A stretch of 8,114 nucleotides of DNA from an uncultured Rhodoluna sp. (lineage in GTDB: Bacteria > Actinomycetota > Actinomycetes > Actinomycetales > Microbacteriaceae): contig CALDKR010000018.1 in the NCBI GenBank assembly GCA_937898095.1, forward strand, positions 1 through 8,114, in the 5' to 3' direction. A program made the position numbers and the translations under genes. Numbering within the stretch: position 1 is the stretch's first letter; each line of letters starts with the position of its first letter. The notes under the pieces are model-generated. The model was not told where the DNA came from and did not search any database. It saw only the letters and a list, made by a program, of their open reading frames with translations. Shown here in pieces: positions 1 to 4,907 of the stretch.

Positions 1-248
1 TCTCTAGTTTCGTAGTCAAAGTCAACGCGTTCAAAATTCCAATCACGGTTAAGTTCGACAGAATGCTCGGCTTGTATTCGAAAAAGCTTGGCGAACGGTT
101 GAGGTTTGGTGGTGTGCAGAATCAGCGTTTGCGCTGCCTCATCAAGTTCTAGGTAAACACTGGTGCCTGACAATTCAACTGACTTAGGCAACCGAATTGC
201 ATTGCTGCCGCCATTCTTAAAAACTTTTGCCTCAATGATCGTTTTCAT
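1..248 (-). CDS. vapB: VapB/MazE-type antitoxin (SpoVT-AbrB fold), 3' end outside the window
   Basis: The ATG at 248-246 opens a frame of 82 codons that reaches the window edge without a stop. The N-terminal part, with KVFKNGGSNAIRLPKSVEL at residues 8-26 followed by a V-Y-L-E-L strand and TLILH, is the swapped-hairpin AbrB DNA-binding pattern of VapB antitoxins. The later segment, rich in Phe, Trp, Asp and Glu (residues 52-82, ending FDYETR at the edge), resembles the VapB tail that plugs a PIN-domain toxin. VapB proteins are usually about 75-85 residues, so the stop should lie just outside. Shine-Dalgarno GGAGG (258-254) sits 5 bases from the ATG. A perfect inverted repeat covering the -10 lies just upstream, as expected for autorepression by a VapBC complex. 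The toxin gene should follow to the left but is not visible, so pairing with VapC rather than another toxin is inferred. Confidence 0.8.
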   Translation of the reverse strand, partial: MKTIIEAKVFKNGGSNAIRLPKSVELSGTSVYLELDEAAQTLILHTTKPQPFAKLFRIQAEHSVELNRDWNFERVDFDYETR

Positions 249-260
249 GACTGCCTCCAA

Positions 261-283
261 TGTCTATACCCAAAGTATAGACA
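261..283 (-). promoter_or_regulatory. Operator palindrome over the antitoxin promoter
   Basis: Arms TGTCTATAC (261-269) and GTATAGACA (275-283) are exact reverse complements around the 5-base spacer CCAAA. Read on the minus strand, the hexamer TATACT (279-274) inside the repeat is a good -10. It would start transcription near 267, giving a leader of about 20 bases that contains the GGAGG ribosome site. The -35 region (about 302-297) is poor and overlaps the stop of the small upstream gene. A palindrome covering the -10 of an AbrB-type antitoxin gene is the classic layout of toxin-antitoxin autoregulation; binding itself is inferred. Confidence 0.75.
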
Positions 284-296
284 AGACCTCACGCAA

Positions 297-422
297 TTAG
301 AAGCGGTTGAGCATGTTGTGGGCCTTTGCTGCCCACTCGTGCTTTTTGCCAAGGCGGCTGAGCACGATTAGCAAAATCGGAAACCAAAAGCGCTTGAGAA
401 TCCATCGAATTAGTTTGAACAT
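297..422 (-). CDS. Small basic single-pass membrane protein, 41 residues, unknown function
   Basis: The frame runs from ATG (422-420) to TAA (299-297). Shine-Dalgarno GAGGGG (434-429) is separated from the ATG by exactly six bases, one of the best ribosome sites in the window. The protein has a basic, Trp-rich start (MFKLIRWILKRFWF), a hydrophobic core of about 11-24 (FWFPILLIVLS), then a charged tail with KK, HEW and NRF. This suggests one membrane helix with the short N-terminus inside. The gene lies 75 bases after the glutaredoxin stop and 48 bases before the antitoxin start, all on the same strand. I do not recognise the family. It could be a conserved small hypothetical of this lineage or, less likely, a type I-like membrane toxin next to the toxin-antitoxin locus. 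The overlapping longer frame on the same strand has low-complexity, Gln-rich content and no ribosome site, so this frame is preferred. Confidence 0.7.
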   Translation of the reverse strand: MFKLIRWILKRFWFPILLIVLSRLGKKHEWAAKAHNMLNRF

Positions 423-494
423 CTTGATCCCCTCGTTTTTGCGACTGCTCGGCAGTTTGCGCTTGCCTTGAATCGCGAATAGTCACCTAATTTG

Positions 495-500
495 AGTTTA
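495..500 (-). promoter_or_regulatory. Candidate -10 (TAAACT) for the small membrane protein gene
   Basis: Read on the minus strand, TAAACT begins with the TAA stop of the glutaredoxin gene. With the usual 6-base gap, transcription would start near 488 and give a leader of about 66 bases before the ATG at 422. The same hexamer stands before proC and the aquaporin gene. No -35 match is apparent, so this is a candidate only. Confidence 0.4.
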
Positions 501-776
501 GGCGTTCACCAAAGCAAACAGTGCCCTGGTCAGGCGCTCGGTGTCTACTCGCCAATAGGCGTGCTGTTTTCCGTTGATAAAAATCACCGGGATCTCTTCA
601 AAATATCTCTCTGACAAAGCCTCATCATCGAGAATGCTTTGCTCGACCAAAGTGATTTCTGTTGCCGAATGGCGATTTGAAAAATCTTCGATTACTTCTT
701 GGATGGCCTCGCGGGCATCATCGCAGAGGTGGCATCCGGGTTTGCCTAGCATTTTGATTTCGATCGGTGCACTCAC
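498..776 (-). CDS. Glutaredoxin-like thioredoxin-fold protein (DUF836 type)
   Basis: A 92-residue cytoplasmic thioredoxin-fold protein, probably a thiol-disulfide oxidoreductase. The first strand (IEIKMLGKPGCHLC) carries the redox pair Cys15 and Cys18 in a CHLC motif; 'GCHLCDDA' is typical of the glutaredoxin-like DUF836 family. The middle segment ends in EEIPVIFINGK (60-70), where Pro63 is the cis-proline that faces the active site. WRVDTERLTRAL forms the last helix. Length matches the family. The start is GTG at 776-774. There is no Shine-Dalgarno, but TAGTCT lies exactly six bases upstream, suggesting a leaderless transcript. It is divergent from a HAD-IB phosphatase; in mycobacteria a similar protein (Rv0508) lies near serB1 and hemA. 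Its physiological partner cannot be read from the sequence. Confidence 0.85.
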   Translation of the reverse strand: MSAPIEIKMLGKPGCHLCDDAREAIQEVIEDFSNRHSATEITLVEQSILDDEALSERYFEEIPVIFINGKQHAYWRVDTERLTRALFALVNA

Positions 777-782
777 AATTCA

Positions 783-788
783 AGACTA
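783..788 (-). promoter_or_regulatory. Leaderless -10 (TAGTCT) for the glutaredoxin gene
   Basis: On the minus strand the order is TAGTCT, TGAATT, GTG. The six-base gap places the transcription start at or next to the G of the start codon. The 17-base-spaced -35 site would be about 806-811, with no consensus match. It mirrors the promoter of the divergent phosphatase gene. Confidence 0.55.
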
Positions 789-826
789 GGCGATGTGGCG
801 CGCGTCCTTGGCGGGCAACCGGGCTC

Positions 827-832
827 TAGACT
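827..832 (+). promoter_or_regulatory. Leaderless -10 (TAGACT) for the HAD-IB gene
   Basis: The order is TAGACT, GTTCGG, GTG (839-841). The six-base gap and lack of a ribosome site fit a leaderless mRNA. The predicted -35 (about 804-809) overlaps that of the divergent glutaredoxin gene, so the two promoters probably share one polymerase-binding face. Confidence 0.55.
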
Positions 833-838
833 GTTCGG

Positions 839-1561
839 GTGCCTAAGTCCGACGCTAAAAACCGCAAAATCGAAGCGGCTTTTTTTGACGTCGACAACAC
901 AATTTTGCGCGGATCGAGCAGCTTTCACTTCGGCAAGGCCGCGTTCAAAGCCGGCTTTTTCAAGCGCCAAGATTTGTGGCGATTTGCCTGGGAGCAGTTT
1001 CGCTTCATCTCACGCGGCGAAACCGCCAAAGGCCTCAACTACATCAAAGACCGCGCACTGGGCTTGATTGCCGGCCACAAGGCAAAAGAGCTTGCCGACC
1101 TAACCGAGCACTGCTATTCGGAGTTCATCAAACCAAAACTTTGGCCTGAGACCGTGCGTCTTGCGCGCCAGCACATTGCCGATGGCCGCGAGGTTTGGTT
1201 GGTCACCGCGACCCCTCAAGAGATCGCAAATGTGATTGCCAAGCAGCTTGGTCTAACTGGTGGCCTGGGCACAATCGTTGAGCAAAAAGACGGCGTGCTC
1301 ACCGGGCAGCTGGTCGGCGAGGCTCTGCATGGCAAACACAAACGCCGTGCGATCAAGGCTCTTGCAAAAGAGCGCAACATCAGTCTGCGCAAGTCTTATG
1401 CATACAGCGATTCGGTTAACGATCTGCCGATGCTAACTGCAGTTGGCAATGCGATTGCAGTCAACCCAGACAAGCAGCTCAAGGTCTATGCAAAGGCTGC
1501 CGGCTGGAAGATTCTTGATTTCAAAAAGCGCGAACTGCGCGCCAATAAAAAGTCTGCTTAA
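839..1561 (+). CDS. HAD-IB family phosphatase (SerB-like)
   Basis: A 240-residue haloacid-dehalogenase hydrolase of subfamily IB, related to phosphoserine phosphatase SerB and mycobacterial SerB1. Motif I is FFDVDNTIL (15-23), with nucleophile Asp17 and acid/base Asp19. Motif II is VTAT (122-125), followed by PQEIA, the IB-type variant. Lys/Arg residues around 165-172 (GKHKRRAI) supply the motif III positive charge. Motif IV is YSDSVNDLPML (189-199), with metal ligands Asp191 and Asp195. The helical cap spans about 28-105. The C-terminus is Lys/Arg rich. The start is GTG with a leaderless-type promoter. The true substrate is not evident: IB members include phosphoserine phosphatases and lysophospholipid-type phosphatases, so 'serB' would be over-precise. 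The gene converges on bS22 through a shared terminator. Confidence 0.88.
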   Translation: MPKSDAKNRKIEAAFFDVDNTILRGSSSFHFGKAAFKAGFFKRQDLWRFAWEQFRFISRGETAKGLNYIKDRALGLIAGHKAKELADLTEHCYSEFIKPKLWPETVRLARQHIADGREVWLVTATPQEIANVIAKQLGLTGGLGTIVEQKDGVLTGQLVGEALHGKHKRRAIKALAKERNISLRKSYAYSDSVNDLPMLTAVGNAIAVNPDKQLKVYAKAAGWKILDFKKRELRANKKSA

Positions 1562-1565
1562 TAAG

Positions 1566-1595
1566 CAAAACCCGCCACCGAAGTGACGGGTTTTG
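1566..1595. terminator. Bidirectional terminator between HAD-IB and bS22 genes
   Basis: The arm CAAAACCCG (1566-1574) pairs with CGGGTTTTG (1587-1595); inside, CAC pairs with GTG across a CGAA loop, with one C/A mismatch. The A tract on one side and T tract on the other let it work on both strands, and it sits between two convergent genes. Confidence 0.85.
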
Positions 1596-1609
1596 AAGCT
1601 GCAGAAGAT

Positions 1610-1708
1610 TTACTTCTTATTGCGACGCTGGTGGCGAGTCTTGCGAAGCAACTTGCGGTGCTTCTTCTTAGACATACGCTTGCGACGCTTCTTGATAACT
1701 GAACCCAC
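1610..1708 (-). CDS. Ribosomal protein bS22 (AURKAIP1/COX24-domain peptide, 32 residues)
   Basis: The frame runs from GTG (1708-1706) to TAA (1612-1610). It encodes a 32-residue, extremely basic peptide that starts MGSVIKKRRKRMSKKKHRKL and ends RRNKK. This closely matches the actinobacterial small-subunit protein bS22 (Rv0500B in Mycobacterium), seen in mycobacterial ribosome structures near the decoding centre; it shares the AURKAIP1/COX24 motif with mitochondrial ribosomal proteins. GAGG (1717-1714) lies five bases before the GTG. In many actinobacteria the gene sits next to proC and a BldC-like regulator; here proC is about 2.3 kb away and no BldC gene is present in the window. It is not E. 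coli Sra/RpsV, which was also once called S22. It is easily missed because of its size. Confidence 0.92.
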   Translation of the reverse strand: MGSVIKKRRKRMSKKKHRKLLRKTRHQRRNKK

Positions 1709-1762
1709 GAAGACCTCACAGAATTAATCGGCACAGAAGATTTCTGGCCTTGCATTCTGCCC

Positions 1763-1768
1763 ATCTTA
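1763..1768 (-). promoter_or_regulatory. Possible -10 (TAAGAT) for bS22
   Basis: On the minus strand TAAGAT lies about 55 bases before the GTG start. It would give a leader of roughly 48 bases carrying the GAGG ribosome site. There is no clear -35, so support is weak. Confidence 0.3.
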
Positions 1769-1827
1769 GTCGAAACTGTGCGCCAAGAGTTAACTCGGAT
1801 ATCCCCAGAATTAGCCAAACCCGCTTC

Positions 1828-1833
1828 TAAACT
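1828..1833 (+). promoter_or_regulatory. Candidate -10 (TAAACT) for the aquaporin gene
   Basis: This is the same hexamer as before proC. Transcription starting near 1840 would give a leader of about 29 bases ending in the AAAGGG ribosome site and the ATG at 1869. The -35 is not recognisable. Confidence 0.4.
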
Positions 1834-1868
1834 CGATGCGAATGATGCATCCGTATGAAAGGGCTGTC

Positions 1869-2549
1869 ATGAAAATCAATGCACTGCTAAAAAAGTCAAT
1901 CGCTGAGTTTCTCGGCGTTCTAATGTTTTTGTCGGCGATTGTCGCCGCCGTCGCCAACTCAGGCAGCGACCACATGGCTGCTCACGCAGCACTAGCCACG
2001 ACTCTTGGATTGGCAATCTTGATCACCGCTGGCGTTTCAGGCGGTCACCTAAACCCTGCAGTTTCGCTTTATTTCTATGCCAAAAAGGCACTGTCGCTAT
2101 CTGAGTTGGGCGCATACATTGCAGCACAGCTAGCTGGTGCCCTGGTCGGTGCGTTTATCGGCGCACAGATTGTCGGCAAGTCAATCAGCGGTTTCGGCAC
2201 CTCAAGTGCTGCGCCATCGGCTGCGGCAATCATCGGTGAGCTTTTCGCGACTGGCGGCTTGGTGTTCTTGGTCGGCTATCTTGCCGGCAACAAGCTGGGC
2301 AACTTGATTCCTGCGGCGGTCGGCCTTTGGGTTTTCGCTGCTGCTTCATTCACCATCACCGGCGCACAGGCTAACCCGGCGGTTAGCTTTGGTCTTTCAA
2401 TCGTCGGTCAGGCAATTGACTTCAGCGCTTGGATCGTCATTGCGCAGCTTGCCGGTGGCGCAATTGCAATGGTGTTCTTGCAGGTCTTCGCAGCCAAGCC
2501 AGCTAAGGCAGTCAAGTCTGCTAAGAAGGCAGTTGCTAAAAAGAAATAA
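1869..2549 (+). CDS. Aquaporin-family (MIP) channel, atypical selectivity filter
   Basis: An inner-membrane channel of 226 residues with six hydrophobic helices (about 11-29, 37-57, 82-103, 118-138, 147-165, 188-208) and two half-helix loops. The first NPA motif is GGHLNPAVSL (58-67); the second is GAQANPAVSFG (165-175). Both Asn-Pro-Ala triplets are intact. However, the residue after the second NPA is Val172, where nearly all water and glycerol channels have the selectivity-filter Arg (NPAR). Substrate is therefore uncertain. The C-terminal 18 residues are almost only Ala, Lys, Pro, Val and Ser with nine Lys, a basic cytoplasmic tail. ATG at 1869 is chosen because AAAGGG (1857-1862) lies six bases ahead; in-frame ATGs at 1836, 1842 and 1845 would add 8-11 residues that do not resemble the family. 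A strong terminator follows. Confidence 0.85.
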   Translation: MKINALLKKSIAEFLGVLMFLSAIVAAVANSGSDHMAAHAALATTLGLAILITAGVSGGHLNPAVSLYFYAKKALSLSELGAYIAAQLAGALVGAFIGAQIVGKSISGFGTSSAAPSAAAIIGELFATGGLVFLVGYLAGNKLGNLIPAAVGLWVFAAASFTITGAQANPAVSFGLSIVGQAIDFSAWIVIAQLAGGAIAMVFLQVFAAKPAKAVKSAKKAVAKKK

Positions 2550-2573
2550 TTCGACGCACGTCTGAATCTCAAA

Positions 2574-2606
2574 CAAAAACCCGGGGCATAATGCCTCGGG
2601 TTTTTG
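2574..2606. terminator. Terminator after the aquaporin gene
   Basis: A 15-bp stem (2574-2588 with 2592-2606), one G/T wobble and a TAA loop, flanked by A5 on the left and T5 on the right. It is a strong intrinsic terminator for the plus strand and symmetrical enough to work on both strands. It separates the aquaporin gene from the TetR gene, so the two are probably not one operon. Confidence 0.9.
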
Positions 2607-2671
2607 TGTAACGAATTGCCCCTAAACATTTGCGCGGTTTGGTGGCATAATTTTTTGGAAAATCAACTGCT

Positions 2672-2689
2672 TTATTTTCTAGAAAGTAA
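2672..2689 (+). promoter_or_regulatory. Candidate TetR operator (imperfect palindrome)
   Basis: TTATTTTCTAGAAAGTAA pairs with itself at eight of nine positions, with the perfect core TTTCTAGAAA (2676-2685). It ends three bases before the GTG of the TetR gene and overlaps its likely promoter. TetR regulators commonly bind such sites to repress themselves; binding here is inferred. Confidence 0.45.
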
Positions 2690-2692
2690 GCC

Positions 2693-3346
2693 GTGCCTAA
2701 ATCATCAAAAGCTGCACCGCAGCCAAAACAGTCTCGAGCACACTCGACTATCGAAACCGTTGTGACCGAAGCTCGCAAGGCGCTCCTCGAGGGCGGCGAG
2801 GCCTCGGTGCGCATCCAAGATATTTCTGCTCGCGCAAAGGTTTCAATTGGTTCTATCTATCACCACTTTGGCGACCGCGATGGCCTAATTCGCGCCACCT
2901 ATGTTCACAACTTCGCCAGCTCTGTTCGCGAAGACATCGCCAAGGTCAAGCGTTTTATGGCAAATCTGCACACCACCCAAGAGATTGCCAAGCACTATGA
3001 CGAAATGTTCGAGTTTTTGACCGATCACTTTGGTCGGCTTCCGGCTAGCGAACGCGCCGCAATCATTGGCAACACCACTGGTCGCCCGCTGCTTCGTCAA
3101 GCCCTGGCCGAGGTTCAGAATGAGCTAACCAATGGCCTAACCGAGGTTATGCAAATGCTGCACGATCGCAAGATGCTCAAGTCACACTTGACACCACGCG
3201 CGGCCGCGACGGTTGTTCTTGGCCTGCTTCATGGCCGCGTGATTGCCGAACTAGACACTGATCCGGTTGCCGAAGCCGAGTGGAACAAAGCGATGCTGAG
3301 CGCATTTAGCGGGTTGTTTCAAAATGAAAATGCAGTTGCTGTATAA
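2693..3346 (+). CDS. TetR/AcrR family transcriptional regulator
   Basis: A 217-residue cytoplasmic repressor-type protein. After a basic 15-residue lead, residues 17-63 form the TetR three-helix DNA-binding domain. The helix-turn-helix is in RIQDISARAKVSIGSIYHHF (40-59), followed by the typical GDRDGLIRATY. The rest (about 65-215) is the all-helical ligand-binding and dimer domain, which is not conserved enough to name a ligand. The start is GTG at 2693; AGAAAG (2681-2686), six bases upstream, is only a modest ribosome site, so a leaderless start is also possible. An 18-base palindrome immediately upstream suggests autoregulation. The gene stands alone between two terminators, so its target is not obvious; the nearest plus-strand neighbour is the aquaporin gene. 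An internal start seems unlikely because the domain would be cut. Confidence 0.9.
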   Translation: MPKSSKAAPQPKQSRAHSTIETVVTEARKALLEGGEASVRIQDISARAKVSIGSIYHHFGDRDGLIRATYVHNFASSVREDIAKVKRFMANLHTTQEIAKHYDEMFEFLTDHFGRLPASERAAIIGNTTGRPLLRQALAEVQNELTNGLTEVMQMLHDRKMLKSHLTPRAAATVVLGLLHGRVIAELDTDPVAEAEWNKAMLSAFSGLFQNENAVAV

Positions 3347-3368
3347 GCAGATTTGATTTCGATTTAAG

Positions 3369-3404
3369 CGAAAACCCCAGCCAGTTATGTGGCTGGGGTT
3401 TTCG
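3369..3404. terminator. Bidirectional terminator between TetR and ArsR genes
   Basis: CGAAAACCCCAGCCA (3369-3383) and TGGCTGGGGTTTTCG (3390-3404) form a perfect 15-bp stem around a six-base loop, with A4 and T4 at the ends. The position between two converging genes fits shared termination on both strands. Confidence 0.93.
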
Positions 3405-3420
3405 AATTCTACGACTTGAA

Positions 3421-3975
3421 CTATCGCTTAACGCGAGTTGTGACCTTGGTCTTAACCTCGGCCATTGCGTCTTCGATTTGGGCTACGATTTCGTCGACCT
3501 TGGCCCGAGCCTGCTTTTCGGCACCGCGTGATGCTTTTTCAGCCTCTAGCTTTGCATCGGCAAGTTTGCGACCTAGCTCTCGGCCAAGCTTTTTGGCATC
3601 GGTCTCGATGGTGACCTGCTCGGCGACTTTGTTGCCCAGCCAGGTTGAGCCAGCTGCCAACCAACTGCCGACCTTTTCACCAATCTCACCAAACTGCTCT
3701 TCGAGTGCAGTTGGAGTGCCGGCAGTGAAGCCCTCGGCCCAATCGATAACAGCCTCTAGTGGTTTGGCGTCAGCTGAATAAAAACGGTTTTGGCCGACTG
3801 TTTTGACCTCGACCAACCCAGCATCGCGCAGAGTCTTCAGGTGCTTTGACACGGTCGGTTGACCAAGTTTGGTTAGCTCAACTAGCTGGCCAACTGACTG
3901 GCCTGGGGTTGCCAATAGCGCCTCAAGAATTTGGCGACGGATTGGGTCTGCAATTGCTGCGAATGTGTCGGTCAT
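3421..3975 (-). CDS. ArsR-type winged-helix regulator with long charged C-terminal helix
   Basis: A 184-residue protein. Residues 1-68 are an ArsR/SmtB-like winged helix: FAAIADPIRRQILEALL is the usual first helix pair, the recognition helix is GQPTVSKHLKTLRDAGLV (38-55), and VGQNRFYSAD is the wing. It contains no cysteine, so it is unlikely to be a thiol-type metal sensor. Residues 85-120 are Gly, Trp and Ala rich; 126-184 are a continuous Ala/Lys/Glu-rich segment that should form a long amphipathic helix or coiled coil, making the protein clearly longer than typical ArsR proteins (about 100-120 residues). Its ATG overlaps the proC stop in an ATGA junction, so translation is probably coupled to proC and the gene has no promoter of its own in sight. 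Targets are unknown. Confidence 0.85.
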   Translation of the reverse strand: MTDTFAAIADPIRRQILEALLATPGQSVGQLVELTKLGQPTVSKHLKTLRDAGLVEVKTVGQNRFYSADAKPLEAVIDWAEGFTAGTPTALEEQFGEIGEKVGSWLAAGSTWLGNKVAEQVTIETDAKKLGRELGRKLADAKLEAEKASRGAEKQARAKVDEIVAQIEDAMAEVKTKVTTRVKR

Positions 3976-4805
3976 GGCTTTAGATTACCTAACTCTTTGG
4001 CGCGAGCAAGCGCTGCGTCGGTGGCTTCGATGAACATGGTTTCGAGATCTGTCTCGGCAAAGCGCGCGATCGCTCGCTCGGTTGTGCCGTTTGGGCTGGT
4101 GACTTGGCGACGAAGCTCAACCGGTGCTTTGCCCGATGCGATTAGCAATTCGGCTGCACCCAAAAATGTTTCGTTGACCATAAGTGCTGCCTCGGCATCG
4201 CTGAACCCCTGATGCTTTGCCGCCGCGGTGAACTGCTCGATTAGATAGAAGACATAAGCAGGCCCTGAGCCGCTGATGGTGCTGAGTGCATCGATTCGAG
4301 ATTCGTCGACGACCAAAACTTGACCCACGGTTTCAAAGAGCTCGGTGGCAATTGCGATGTGATCGGCTGTGCTGCGCGAGCCCTGAGCAAGACCGGTGAC
4401 TGCACGCCCCACGATTGCTGGAGTGTTTGGCATGGCCCTCACAACTGCAACGTCTTCAGGCAAAACACTTTGCATGGCTGCGGTGGTGATTCCCGCGGCA
4501 ACGCTGATGACCAGCGCATTGTCGTCGAGGTTGTCAGCGACGTCTTTTAGAACCTGCGTGACATAAGCCGGCTTGACCGCAACCAAAACCACGTCGGCGC
4601 CCGCAACAGCCATTTGATTTGCATCGTCACCGTTTTCGAGGGCAAACGCGGTCACGCCATAGGTGTCGAGGTGCATCGCAGCGCTGGCGTCTGAGTTTGT
4701 GCTGACGGCAACGTTTAGCGGGTCGAAACCAGACTTTAGCAGGCCGCTCAAAATGGCCTGACCCATCGAGCCCGAGCCCAAAATTGCGATGCGATTGATT
4801 TTCAC
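3972..4805 (-). CDS. proC: Pyrroline-5-carboxylate reductase
   Basis: The last enzyme of proline biosynthesis: it reduces 1-pyrroline-5-carboxylate to L-proline with NAD(P)H in the cytoplasm. The protein has 277 residues, normal for the family. The N-terminal Rossmann fold shows RIAILGSGSMGQAIL (5-19). VLVAVKPAYV (73-82) and VVRAMPNTPAIVG (121-133) are typical of P5C reductase. The C-terminal dimer domain carries the signature region STISGSGPAYVFYLIE (175-190) and RRQVTSPNGTTERAI (232-246). The start is GTG at 4805; TAAACT, six bases upstream, and no ribosome site indicate a leaderless transcript. The stop overlaps the start of an ArsR-type regulator gene, forming a two-gene operon. It is divergent from radA. 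Confidence 0.96.
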   Translation of the reverse strand: MKINRIAILGSGSMGQAILSGLLKSGFDPLNVAVSTNSDASAAMHLDTYGVTAFALENGDDANQMAVAGADVVLVAVKPAYVTQVLKDVADNLDDNALVISVAAGITTAAMQSVLPEDVAVVRAMPNTPAIVGRAVTGLAQGSRSTADHIAIATELFETVGQVLVVDESRIDALSTISGSGPAYVFYLIEQFTAAAKHQGFSDAEAALMVNETFLGAAELLIASGKAPVELRRQVTSPNGTTERAIARFAETDLETMFIEATDAALARAKELGNLKP

Positions 4806-4811
4806 AACTTC

Positions 4812-4817
4812 AGTTTA
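4812..4817 (-). promoter_or_regulatory. Leaderless -10 (TAAACT) for proC
   Basis: On the minus strand the order is TAAACT, GAAGTT, GTG (4805-4803). This is the same six-base spacing as four other genes in the window. The 17-base-spaced -35 position (4840-4835) reads GAGGTT, a weak match. Confidence 0.55.
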
Positions 4818-4907
4818 GGCTGGGCCGCCGACAAAACCTCACGCTGTTGACAACGCCTAAAAATGTCGGATGCTCAGGGTAGTTTTGGTTTAGAAATTAG
4901 GAGAAAA

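Noticed and set aside
446..460. Small hairpin ACTGC/GCAGT in the leader of the 41-residue gene
   Set aside because: Only five base pairs with a three-base loop and no T tract; expected by chance.
289..486. A 65-codon minus-strand frame beginning GTG, partly overlapping the small membrane protein gene
   Set aside because: No ribosome site, Gln/Ser-rich low-complexity product, and it is out of frame with the 41-residue gene, which has an excellent ribosome site and a clear membrane helix.
1558..1818. An 86-codon minus-strand frame over bS22
   Set aside because: It is the out-of-frame shadow of bS22 and runs through the terminator; its product is Ser/Arg-rich without domain features.
1836..1868. 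Upstream in-frame ATGs (1836, 1842, 1845) for the aquaporin gene
   Set aside because: 1836 is two bases from the putative -10 and so cannot be in the transcript; 1842 and 1845 would need an unusual leader and add residues unlike the family, while ATG 1869 has AAAGGG properly spaced.
4846..4854. GTTGACAAC palindrome and consensus-like TTGACA -35 upstream of radA
   Set aside because: The only partner -10 at proper spacing is GATGCT (4869-4874), a weak match, and nine bases is too short to call an operator.
4863..4907. Fifteen-codon N-terminal extension of radA from the ATG at 4863
   Set aside because: RadA proteins normally start just before the zinc finger, and AGGAGA is placed for the ATG at 4908; no ribosome site or leaderless promoter fits 4863.
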